Positions 1-9,900 of a stretch of 64,000 nt of DNA are shown here, in pieces. Within the stretch, counting starts at the first letter, position 1. Each line of letters starts with the position of its first letter. Both the position numbers and the translations under genes were made by a program. This stretch comes from Closterium sp. Naga37s-1 (lineage: Eukaryota; Streptophyta; Zygnematophyceae; Desmidiales; Closteriaceae): the NCBI GenBank assembly GCA_947471745.1, contig CANJKZ010001018.1, forward strand, positions 1,358,001-1,422,000. The letters run 5' to 3'. The notes beneath the pieces were generated by a model. The model saw only the letters and a list, made by a program, of their open reading frames with translations. It was not told the origin of the DNA and searched no databases.

Positions 1-12
1 TACCAAGCCTAG

Positions 13-3000
13 GCAGCCGGGAAACAAGCCTCACCAGTAGCTTCGGGGCGAGTTGCTGGTGATGAGGAGTGCCCCACCTTGCTGACTCCATCCTCAACAC
101 CGCTGCAGCAGGAGTCGGAAGGAGCAATTGTACTTCAGGGGCAGATTCGTGGTAAGGAGGTAAAGATGTTGCTGGATAGTGGTGCTTCATCCAATTTCAT
201 TTCTTCTCGCCTGGTGCATGAATTGAAGTTACCTGTGCAGAGCAGTACAGTGGAGAGTACGGTGCGCATGGCGGATGGTGTAGTGAGGAGCTGTGGACCT
301 GAGTTGTACCCGGTCAACTGCAACATAGGGGAGTTTCATGGGAAGATTCGGTTTCAGCAAATCTGGCTAGACAGTCATGACATCATCTTGGGCAGGAACT
401 GGTTGGCAACAGTGAACCCTCAGGTGAATTGGAGAACCAGGGAGGTCAAGGTGCTGTTTGGGGGAAGATCTGTACGCCTACCAGTGGTGCAGCAGCAGGA
501 GGGGATGACCTTGCAGCTGATTACTGCGAAGCAGTTTGGTAAGGCCATTCGGGGGGAGGAAGCAGTTTTTCTAGGTCTCATCACAGAGGTTCAGCCTACA
601 TCACCCGACGCAGTAACACCAACGGTTTCAGCATCACATGAGGATGAGGAGTTAACACAGGGTGCGGAGAAGCTGCTGGAATTTTTTTCAGGGGTGTTTC
701 CCGAGGACTTACCGGCTGGACTTCCTCCTAAGCGGGCTGCAGATCATAGGATAGAGCTGATTCCTGGATCTACCCCACCGGTTAGACCGACCTACAAGAT
801 GAGTGCAGTGGAGCTGAAGGAGCTGAAGAAGCAGTTAGAGGACCTATTAGCTAAGGAGTTCATTCAGCCTAGTTCTTCTCCGTACGCTTCTCCGGTGCTG
901 TTCGTGCGGAAGAAGGACGGTTCTCTGCGGATGTGTGTAGATTACCGTGGGCTGAACAAGATAACAGTGAAGAACCGGTACCCACTGCCACGGATAGATG
1001 AGCTGTTCGAGCAAGTTGGTGAGGCACGATACTTCTCGAAGCTGGATCTGCGTTCGGGGTATCATCAGGTGCGGATTCAGAGTGAGGACATCCCAAAAAC
1101 AGCATTCCGAACACGGTATGGTCACTATGAGTTCCGTGTGTTGCCCTTTGGTCTCACCAACGCTCCAGCCACCTTCCAAGGCATGATGCAGAGCATTTTC
1201 AGTGATTTCATTGACAAGTTTCTGGTGGTTTTCATTGATGACTTGCTGGTTTACAGTCGCACTCGTGAGGAGCACCTGAAGCACCTTGAGCTGGTCCTTG
1301 CACGACTGAGTGAGCACAGATTGTATGCCAAGCGTTCCAAGTGTGAGTTCGGCAAAACTAAGCTCTCATTTCTGGGTCATGTCATTTCTCATGGGAAGCT
1401 AGAGGTGGACAATAGTAAGGTAGCAGTGCTGAAGCAGTGGAAGCAGCCGAGTACAGTGAAGGAGGTGCAGGCGTTCTTGGGGTTAGCCAACTACTACCGG
1501 CGGTTTGTGAAGGGATTTGCAGCAGTGGCAGCACCTCTGACCGATCTCTTACGGAAGGATTCTTCATTCTCTTGGGGACCATTGCAGCAGCAAGCTTTTG
1601 AGCAGCTCAAAACTTCTCTGACTTCACCCCCTGCCCTAGCAGTACCGAATCCAGAGCTCCCGTACTTCATTTGGTGTGATGCATCAGACGTTGCCCTTGG
1701 AGCAATTCTCTGCCAGGAGCAGGAAGCTGGGCTGCAGCCAATAGCCTTTGAGTCAAGGAAGCTGACTGTTGCAGAGCGAGCATACCCCATTCACGAGAGA
1801 GAGGCACTTGCTGTGGTGCATGCACTGAAGAAGTGGCGCTGTTATGTGGAGATGCAGCCCGTCACAGTCTTCACTGATCACCGAACACTGGAGTACCTGA
1901 AAACACAGTCACAGATCACACCACGGCAGGCGCGGTGGGTTCAGTTTCTGGAGCAGTACGTTCCCAACCTTCAGATTGTGTACAAACCAGGGCGCTTCAA
2001 TCCGGCAGATGTTCTGTCACGACCAGCAGCAGAGGAGCTGAATGTCATGGGTGTAGTTACATGGGACCGCAACTTCATCACTCGTTTCAGCCGGGGTTAC
2101 AACCGTGATCAGCTGTACCAACAGAAAGTCCCCCATGACCCATCCTTTCTTTTCAGCAACCCCTTTTGGACCCGTGCAGATTCTGGTGCTGTGTGTGTAC
2201 CTGATGACTCCAGGCTTCGCCAGCTGCTACTACATGAGTACCATGACAACCGGTCACATTTCAGCAGTGACAAGACGTATGCTGCCATTTCCCGTGACTA
2301 CTACTGGCCTGGACTGTCTCGGAGTGTAGCAGAGTATGTTTCTTCATGCCCTACCTGTCAGGTCAACAAGGCTCGCACCACTGCACCGGCTGGTCTGCTG
2401 CAACCATTGGAGATACCCACAGCCCCCTGGACTTGTGTTTCTCTGGATTTTATCACAGACCTACCCCGCACCCCTACAGGCTTTGATAGCATCCTCGTGG
2501 TCATTGACAAGCTGTCCAAGATGGCTCACTTCATCCCTACAACTGGCACAGTGACTGCTGCTGGAACTGCCAAGCTGTTTTTCACTCAGGTGGTGAGGCT
2601 ACACGGACTGCCCTCAGCCATAATCAGTGACAGAGACACACGGTTCCTCAGCAACTTCTGGACTGCACTGTTTCAACTGCTGGGCACACAAATCCGACTC
2701 TCTACAGCCTACCACCCTGAAACTGACGGCCAGACAGAGCGCATGAACAGAACCTTGGAGGATGCACTACGCTCGTGTGTGAATGCTATGCAAACTGACT
2801 GGGATCAGCACTTGGCAGCAGTGGAGTTTGCCTACAACAGCAGTCCCAACATTGCCACGGGAGAGCCACCGTTTCTCTTAGCTACTGGACAGCTACCACG
2901 CTCAGTCACATCCCTCCCTCACTCTCTTCATTCCCCTAACCCCACAGCAGCAGATTTCATCTCTTCTCATCACCGCATTCTTCAACTTGCCCGAAGGAAG

Positions 3001-3729
3001 CTTCAGCTTGCACAAGAGCGCCAAGTTCGATATGCCAACCAGCATAGGCGTCACACCACTTTCAGAGTTGGTGATTTGGTGCTGCTTTCAACGGCTAACC
3101 TGCCTCTGCTGAATGCTGGAACTTCTCGCAAGCTCGCACCCAGATTCGTTGGACCATTCCCCATCACCAAAGTTCTCTCACCGGTCAGCTACCAACTTCA
3201 ACTCCCTTCTCACATGACCATACACCCTGTTTTCCATGTTCACCTTCTTCGTCCTTACCATACACCCTCTCACCCATTCCAGCCCCGCCCACCCATGTTC
3301 TCTGCCCATCCGGACCTGCATGAGGTCGACTCCATCCTCTCACACCGTGACACTCCGGTTGGCCGTGAATACCTCATTCACTGGCGCAACACCTCAGCAT
3401 CTGAAGACTCATGGGAGCCGTTCTCCAACCTCAGCCATGCTCCTCGTGCCATTGGAGTCTATCTTGCCTCATTGGCACCGAGGACGGTGCCTTCAGGGAG
3501 GGGAGGTAATGTAACAAGGGGCACCTGCGCGGGAGCCAGCGTGAAGTGCACGGGAGGCGGAAACATGCAGCAGCCGCGTGCAAGGGTGAACGTGGGCAGC
3601 GCAGGGGAGAACGTGGGCAGGACGTGGGGGACTCATGTGAAGAGGACGAAACAGAGGTTTCGTGCCTTGAATGACTTTGACGGACTTACGCGTGGGACAG
3701 GTGGCGGAAGTCCAGATTTGAAGGAATAG
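13..3729 (+). CDS. Ty3/gypsy chromovirus pol polyprotein (element G1), 5' end outside window
   Basis: The frame is open from just after a TAG at 10-12 to the stop at 3729, without a frameshift. Counting residues from 79, the domain order is protease (DSGAS, Asp33), reverse transcriptase (FIDD at 385-388), RNase H (WCDAS, about 534), integrase with an HHCC zinc finger (about 718-767) and a D790/D851/E887 triad with 35 residues between the last two, and a C-terminal chromodomain (about 1081-1133; YLIHW and EDSWEP). Protease-RT-RNase H-integrase order plus a chromodomain defines a Ty3/gypsy chromovirus, whose chromodomain is thought to guide insertion into heterochromatin. Gag is upstream, outside the window or cut off by the TAG. 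The frame does not stop at the end of pol: it runs through the polypurine tract into the 3' LTR for 73 codons. The intact frame suggests a young copy. Confidence 0.93.
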   Translation, partial: AAGKQASPVASGRVAGDEECPTLLTPSSTPLQQESEGAIVLQGQIRGKEVKMLLDSGASSNFISSRLVHELKLPVQSSTVESTVRMADGVVRSCGPELYPVNCNIGEFHGKIRFQQIWLDSHDIILGRNWLATVNPQVNWRTREVKVLFGGRSVRLPVVQQQEGMTLQLITAKQFGKAIRGEEAVFLGLITEVQPTSPDAVTPTVSASHEDEELTQGAEKLLEFFSGVFPEDLPAGLPPKRAADHRIELIPGSTPPVRPTYKMSAVELKELKKQLEDLLAKEFIQPSSSPYASPVLFVRKKDGSLRMCVDYRGLNKITVKNRYPLPRIDELFEQVGEARYFSKLDLRSGYHQVRIQSEDIPKTAFRTRYGHYEFRVLPFGLTNAPATFQGMMQSIFSDFIDKFLVVFIDDLLVYSRTREEHLKHLELVLARLSEHRLYAKRSKCEFGKTKLSFLGHVISHGKLEVDNSKVAVLKQWKQPSTVKEVQAFLGLANYYRRFVKGFAAVAAPLTDLLRKDSSFSWGPLQQQAFEQLKTSLTSPPALAVPNPELPYFIWCDASDVALGAILCQEQEAGLQPIAFESRKLTVAERAYPIHEREALAVVHALKKWRCYVEMQPVTVFTDHRTLEYLKTQSQITPRQARWVQFLEQYVPNLQIVYKPGRFNPADVLSRPAAEELNVMGVVTWDRNFITRFSRGYNRDQLYQQKVPHDPSFLFSNPFWTRADSGAVCVPDDSRLRQLLLHEYHDNRSHFSSDKTYAAISRDYYWPGLSRSVAEYVSSCPTCQVNKARTTAPAGLLQPLEIPTAPWTCVSLDFITDLPRTPTGFDSILVVIDKLSKMAHFIPTTGTVTAAGTAKLFFTQVVRLHGLPSAIISDRDTRFLSNFWTALFQLLGTQIRLSTAYHPETDGQTERMNRTLEDALRSCVNAMQTDWDQHLAAVEFAYNSSPNIATGEPPFLLATGQLPRSVTSLPHSLHSPNPTAADFISSHHRILQLARRKLQLAQERQVRYANQHRRHTTFRVGDLVLLSTANLPLLNAGTSRKLAPRFVGPFPITKVLSPVSYQLQLPSHMTIHPVFHVHLLRPYHTPSHPFQPRPPMFSAHPDLHEVDSILSHRDTPVGREYLIHWRNTSASEDSWEPFSNLSHAPRAIGVYLASLAPRTVPSGRGGNVTRGTCAGASVKCTGGGNMQQPRARVNVGSAGENVGRTWGTHVKRTKQRFRALNDFDGLTRGTGGGSPDLKE

Positions 3730-4006
3730 AAATGTAACACGTGTTCAATTGCAGTGAGTAGTACAAATGTAAATAGGAAAGGTAGAATGCGGTCCGATGT
3801 TGGGGCTGGCCACCCGAATCAACATCTCGAGCCGCATGTCTGAATTGTAAATGTACTGTACATATAAAAATGCATTCGTAGGATAGAGAGAGTAGTTTTG
3901 CTGTTTCTCTTTCTGTTTGTTCTTCCTTGCTTCTAAGGAAAATCCTTTGGTGAAATTCTCAGCCAGAAACACTAGAACAAGCCCAAGAGCCGTTGAGCTT
4001 GTTCCA
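3510..4006 (+). mobile_element. LTR of chromovirus G1 (497 bp)
   Basis: The LTR starts TGTAACA right after a purine tract (3495-3508) and ends TTCCA at 4006. The end is fixed by a second copy at 37066-37474, which matches 3596-4006 almost perfectly and diverges at exactly the same base. A likely TATA box (CATATAAAAA) lies at 3861-3870. The left flank is the 3' end of pol. The right flank is a primer-binding site, so this LTR is bordered by internal element sequence on both sides. Confidence 0.85.
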
Positions 4007-4007
4007 C

Positions 4008-4021
4008 TTGGTCTCAGAGCC
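4008..4021 (+). promoter_or_regulatory. Primer-binding site after the G1 LTR (initiator-Met tRNA type)
   Basis: TTGGTCTCAGAGCC begins one base after the LTR end and resembles the plant initiator-Met primer site TGGTATCAGAGC. It would prime minus-strand DNA synthesis of an element lying to the right of the LTR. Confidence 0.6.
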
Positions 4022-4062
4022 TGTTTTTTCCTCGTGAGTTGCTGCCGGGTAATTTTTGCACC

Positions 4063-4407
4063 ATGGCCGATTCAGAGCGTGATGCCGCGGTTCGAGAGCT
4101 CGTAGCCAAGGAGGTGCAGGGAGCGCCGACGGCTGATCTCCGCGCGCCAGAGCCGTTGGTGGCGGAGGGCGCAGGTGCGGGCGGGAGGCGGTGCGCGGCG
4201 CGGCGGAACGGCGGAGAGTGGGAGATGGAGGGGGGGCTGGGCGGCGATCCGGAGAGTGCGGGCGGAGATGCGGAGAGAGGGCGCGGGGATGCGGAGAGAG
4301 AGGGCGGGGATGCGGAGAGAGAGGGCGGGGATGCGGGGAAGTCAAAGGTCGTTGTGGGGCTGCCGCCCTGCTGCTGGTACCGATTCCGGTGTTGGTGTTG
4401 GTCATGA
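4063..4407 (+). CDS. Putative gag N-terminus of a second G1-type element, truncated
   Basis: This short frame begins at an ATG 57 bp after the LTR (context CACCATGG, good for initiation) and opens MADSERDAAVRELVAKEV, a charged, probably helical start. It then runs into a repeat (GGDAERE units, 4240-4340) and stops at 4407. No gag core or zinc knuckle follows. Its position after an LTR and primer site, rather than its sequence, suggests the start of a gag. I cannot exclude chance. The remainder of the second element is missing. Confidence 0.35.
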   Translation: MADSERDAAVRELVAKEVQGAPTADLRAPEPLVAEGAGAGGRRCAARRNGGEWEMEGGLGGDPESAGGDAERGRGDAEREGGDAEREGGDAGKSKVVVGLPPCCWYRFRCWCWS

Positions 4408-6487
4408 CGATGCAGGCGACGAGATGCTGCTGTTACGAGATGCTTTTCGTCGTGATGGTAACCGATTCTTCGTCATGGTGGTCATGGTGGTGGTGGAGGT
4501 GGAGGTGGTGGAGGTACCGAGTGGTTGCGGCATTGGCGGCCGCGCAGGGACCATCGTGCTGGCTCATAACGATCAGCTCGTGCCAGTCGTTACAACAAGT
4601 GGTACTGTTACTTGTAATAGTACAACTCGTTGTACCACACGCTGCTTGGCGCGCTTGCGCATTGCATTCCGCCCCATCCGCACGATGTCCCCCCCTCCGC
4701 CGGGGATTCCCGCGCGCGCCGGTGTTCATCCCGCCGTTACTAATGATTCTCGGAAGCGCGTCGTCTGAACTGACTGGAAACATCTTGTTTGATAATCGAC
4801 TTTCAAGCGCGCTCGCTTTCGCTCGTAGTGCTTCTCGGTCCAGGGGAATTCGTGGTGATAGCTGGGCACGCTCTGTCCTGCTCGGGCTCTGCAAGGAGTC
4901 TCGCGGACCAAACAGTTGCTCTGTCCTCAAGCGGCGAGTTCGATCGCAGCAGGTCAGATAGATATTTTTCGCCTATTCAGAGAATCAATGTATGCGTTGA
5001 GCTATGCTTCGCTTAGGTCGCGGCTTTATAAGACCTAAGCTCAAGCTGGCGTGGGATAGGGGGACAGGATCACTCGTAGAAGCGACTCGTGTACGACGAA
5101 ACTTTCGTCACACAAGGAACCAGCTCTTCCCTGAGGAATCCCGAATATGCTTGTGCTACTTGTGTACTGTGGTAGTCTGTTGTACTGTGGAACATCGACT
5201 CTGTACTGCTGTCGGCCACGCGAGCATCGAGATTGGCGCAAGGCAACGCAACGCGGTGCGCGTGGAGCGGCAGGACTGCTGCTCGTCGCTTGGATAGCAG
5301 CGCCCGCCCTGTTGTCAAGCGAGCGTGGGCGTCGTCGCGACGTTGCGAGCCCATTTTGTGCCAACGGCGCGAAACCGCGACAACTTGGAAGTCACAACTT
5401 GCGAGCAGAGAACCCGCAACGGATCGCCAACGAGGCGAGGAAAGGGGCCGGGACATTACAGTACTGTTCTAGAGTTGCAGGATCACCCGATACGCAGAGC
5501 TATGACATAGCGCGTTTCCTACACTGGACGGATTCGATGGACGGATATGACAAGGCTAGTGTGTCACCGAGATAGCTCCATAGCAGCTGATTTCAAAGCT
5601 TCAGCAAAAAAACAAAAGACACCGGAGTGGGTTGGAAACGTTTTCCAGGATTTGCGTTCGGTACAAAAACAAAATGCTTCGTGATATCAATTTGAGACCT
5701 CCTGGGGAGGGATGTGGATTCAGATGACGGGGCTGGATCACCCAGCCTGGATGCTTGGCCTGGTTGGGGGTTGGCGTTACGACGGGGAAGATAGGGCTGC
5801 ACCGTTGATATGGAAAGCGATTCGGCGAATTCTGATGGTAACCGATGGAAGCTGGAGGGGAAATGGGCGGGGTAGCTTCGCAATGTACAGCTGGGAACGC
5901 GGATGGGCGAATAGTTGACGAAGCCCGATTCCGCTTCGCGATTGACGGTGAGGTGCTTTGGTCATGGTGCTGCTGTTCGTTCGCAGAACAAATCGACGAG
6001 CTCCGTGATCGAAACGCGAGCCGTCGCTAGCCGATACCGAAACGGATTGGTGGATAGAGACTGTGGCGAATGTAGGTTACCGAATGAGAAAGCATCTTGC
6101 CCAAAGGGCACGTGTGTGTATGCCACACCACCAAAAAGCATCGCTGCAGTGCTGTAGCCCCACCAGCAAGTCCATCCATCCACGCACAGAAGGGACCTTT
6201 TGTCGTCATTGCGCGTCAGCAAGGGTTGGACCAACCAGACAGGTTTTGCGGGGAAAGATCCCGCGCCTTTGTGCAGACGTGTAATGGCGTCAGCACTGAT
6301 GCGGGTTCCATCCCATTTCGGCAGGTATGTTAGATAAAACCGCCCTTGATAAAATGTTCCAACATCTGTGGCTCACTAAAAGGCGACAATGCGGATGGGT
6401 ATGTCCATAATATATATGACACCATAAGAAGAAACTCCTTCCCCAAGCATAACATATCTGACATCATCTGTGTGTGTACAATAAGAA
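4408..6487. other. No gene recognised
   Basis: About 2 kb of GC-rich sequence with several overlapping open frames in different phases. None carries a recognisable domain, and none is clearly preferred over its antisense frame. A short imperfect repeat rich in GGTGGAGGT lies near 4480-4520. It may be eroded element or host intergenic DNA. Confidence 0.5.
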
Positions 6488-6555
6488 CGCGTCACCTTTG
6501 TTCGAACCTGGCACCGATCCTGCGAAGGATCGTCTTTTAGCGGGGATAAAATAAA

Positions 6556-6617
<62 letters not shown>

Positions 6618-6723
6618 GAAGGGTTTCTCTTTTAGGGCGAAAAACCCTTCGTTTTTCCCTTTTTATCCCCGTTACGAAACGATCCTGCGTAGGATCGGTG
6701 CTGGGATCGAACAAAGGTGACGT
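6488..6723. mobile_element. Foldback/MITE-like element with a central poly-A tract
   Basis: Two arms of about 62 bp (6488-6549 and 6661-6723) are inverted copies at roughly 80-85 percent identity by eye. Each carries the core CACCTTTGTTCGA and a small internal hairpin CGATCC...GGATCG. Between them lie about 59 consecutive A residues (6558-6616) and a separate perfect stem, CGAAGGGTTT (6617-6626) with AAACCCTTCG (6642-6651). There is no coding capacity. A target duplication is not clear. This is probably a non-autonomous DNA element. Confidence 0.65.
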
Positions 6724-6919
6724 GTCCTAAACAAGCATTCAATGAAACTTGTTTCCCTCTTGCATGTGAGAAGTAATAACAGGGTTACCACCTCCCCTCT
6801 TCACAGGCCTGTTACAACGACACATTGATCCAGCAGCATATATGATCGCACATGTAGGTAATATTTCGGCATTGTTCATCGCTTTAATTAAAGGTGACTC
6901 GTATGGTATTCAGTTCAGT

Positions 6920-9900
6920 TTAACAGCACCCAGATTTCGCCTTCTCTACAGTAGCAGACCACCAAGCACCAGCCACCGAAGCCGGAAACCTTGCCCAGGC
7001 AGTGAAGGGGCCCTGGTGAGCCCCCTTCTCAGTAACAGTGAATGCACTGCTGTAGCGCGACACAGTCAGCATGGCAGCAGTTGTAGCATCCACAGGCGTG
7101 GGCACACCCGTCTTGAACACCCTCACATCGTCCAGGGTGAATTCCCCCGCTTGCTCGGGAATAGACCCGGAATACGTCACCATCTGCCCGAAATTCTCGG
7201 GCAGGTCCTCGCCTTCTCCGTCGCCCGCCCCTGACGGCAGCTTCACCGCCCGAACGGTCAGGCTGTAGAATCTGATCAGGCCGACCCGGGTGGCAATCTC
7301 TGGATTTTCCACATCGAGCTCTCGAGCCTCCACCACTCCCCACCCACCCAGACCCACAGAGGTCATGAGGCGGCGGAAGTCCTCCAAATAGAGAGCACCG
7401 CTGAGGCACTCACCGAACAGTACCTGCCAGGAATAGGGTACAGACATCACAGGGAGGGGTTGGGACAACATGAGGTGAAAGGCCACTCCCCACCCACCCA
7501 GACCCACAGAGGCCATGAGACGCCGGAAATCTTCCAAGTAAAGTGCTCCACTGAGGCACTCCCCGAAAAGAACCTGCCAAAACACATCACAGGTGGTGAT
7601 TGGGAAGCATGAGGTGAAGGGCTTAACCACCTGCCCAGATCCACGCCCAAATCCACAGAGGCCATGAGACACCGGACATCCTCCAAGTAGAGAGCTCCGC
7701 TGAGGCACTCGCCAGAGTGAGCCTACCAGAAACAAGTCACAGGGAGGGAGTGATTGAAACGACACGAGGTGAAGGTGATTGGGAATGCAGGAGGTAAAGG
7801 GCTTAACCACCCCCAACCCACCCAGACCCACAGAGGCCATGAGGGAGCGGAAATCCTCCAGGTTGAAAACCCCCGTTAGACAGTCGGCAGGCCAAAGAGA
7901 ACCGGATGCCATGGTGTTAAGAGGGAAGCGTACCACGCAATTGAGGTGATGGGAGGGCAGTGACGAAAGAGAGGTGATGGGAGGGCAGTGACGAAAGAGA
8001 GGTGATGGGAGGGCAGTGACGAAAGAGAGGTGATGGGAGGGCAGTGACGAAAGAGAGGTGATGGGAGGGAAGTGACGAAAGAGAGGTGATGGGAGGGAAG
8101 TGACGAAAGAGAGGTGATGGGAGGGAAGTGACAAAAGAGAGGTGATGGGAGAGAAGTGACGAAAGAGAGGTGATGGGAGGGAATGAGGCAGTAAGTCAAG
8201 TAGAGAGCACCATTGAGACAGTTGGAAGAGGGTGAGGTGGAATTGGAGTGAGGGGGAGAAATTTGATGGGAGGCAATGAGGCGGTGAAAACCCACCAAGT
8301 AGAGAGCCTCACTGAGAGGAACTCACCGACTACACCTGCCCCTTTGCTGCCCTACCCCCCTGCCCCCCTACCCCTTAACCCCCTACCCCTTGAACCCCCA
8401 ACCCCCTAACCCTTATCCCCCTACCCCCCTACCCCTTACCCCTCTGCCCCTTACCCCCCCTACCCTCTGCCCCTTACCCTCCCTACCCCCCTGCCCCCCT
8501 GCCCCACTGCCCCCATGCCTTCCTACCTCCTTGCCTCCTTGCCCCCTTATCCCCCTGCTTCCCTGCCTCCCTGCCCCCCACTCCTTTACCTCACCTTGAC
8601 CTTTTGTGCAACAACATATCTCCACTCCACTCCTCCCCACCTCACCTTGTCCTGTTGCAGGTGCTTGGGGATTCTGCGGTCGGCAAAGACGTCTGAGAAG
8701 TAGAGCTCGCCGCCCGTCTTGAGCACGCGGGCGATCTCGGCAATCACAGGCACCTTGCTGGGGGCGAGGTTGATGACGCAGTTGGACACCACCACGTCCA
8801 CGGAGCTAAAGGGAGAGGAGAGGAAGAGGGGTAGATAAAGGGGGGTGGAAGTTTGAGGCAGAAAGAGGGAAGTGCTGAGGTGAGACAGTGATTGACCCTG
8901 CTGGGGGGGCGAGGTTGACGACACAGTTAGACACCACCACGTCCACCGTGCTGTGAAGGGAGAGAAGAAGGGTGTAAGACGAGGGGGATAATAAGAGAAA
9001 AGAAGGGCATAAGATGGGGTGTAGAAGTGTCCTGCTGGGGGCGAGGTTGATGACACAGTTGGACTGTGTTGGGGAAGGGCAAGAGAGGAACAAGATTGGA
9101 AAGAGGACCATTAAATGGGGAAGAACAAGAATGAGTGCAAAGGCATGAACGGCGACTGGCAAGAAGAGGGGGAGGGGGGGGGGGGGAAAGGGAGGGTGGG
9201 GGTTGGTGAGAGGGAGTTGCGCGGGGAAGGGAGCGAGCAAGACAGTATGCCATGAGGTGTGGTCCACAGAGGTGTGCTTAACAACGGGAGAGTCGAAATG
9301 CAAGATGGTGAGAGTGAGGCATCGTGGGCCGAGGTGCACAGAGATACACATGTTCCCAACCCACCCACCCACCCACCCACCCACCCACCCACCCACCCAC
9401 CCACCCACCCACCCACCCACCCACCCACCCACCCACCCACCCACCCACCCACCCACCCACCCACCCGGCCACCCACCCACCCGGCCACCCACCCACCCGG
9501 CCACCCACCCACCCACCCACCTGTCCTCGACATTAGCCGCCCTGAGATCCTCTATAAACCCCTTCCTGAACGACACGTTGGACTTCTCGAATCCAAACTT
9601 CTCCCGGTGGTACTCCTCGTGCTTGCGTGCCACTGCCAGCTGCTCGTCTGGGCACGGGAAATTTCAAGCGGAGGGGGAGAAGGGTGGGGGGAAGAAGGGG
9701 GAACGGAAGGAGGGAGGGAGATGCATGGGGAAGTGTCCTCGTAGTGATACTCCTCGTGCCTGCGCGCCACTGCCAGCTGTTCGTCTGGGGAGTACAGGAA
9801 GGCGGAACGGGAGGGGGAGGGAAGGGAGGAAGACGAATGAGCGGGTGTGCCTCTCAGCGGTGCCTCTCAGCGGTGCCTCTCAGCGGTGCCTCTCAGCGGT

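Noticed and set aside
4175-4961. Overlapping frames of 165-256 codons as host genes
   Set aside because: Several phases and both strands are open over the same GC-rich DNA, with Arg/Gly/Cys/Trp-rich composition and no domain.
6558-6616. Poly-A tail of a retroposed transcript or SINE
   Set aside because: The A tract lies between two inverted arms and is followed by more element sequence. The GTTCGA motif in the arms resembles a tRNA B box, but no A box or tRNA-like body is present.
7943-8180. 28-bp direct repeats resembling a CRISPR array
   Set aside because: The units are contiguous with no spacers, and the locus is a eukaryotic intron.
8345-8460. Interstitial telomere repeats
   Set aside because: Units are irregular CCCCTACC/CCTTAACC mixtures, not a constant CCCTAAA array.
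9278-9633. Frames encoding long [10 protein letters not shown] or THPPTHPP repeats
   Set aside because: They are products of the (CCCA)n microsatellite inside arsM intron 3; every frame is open there.
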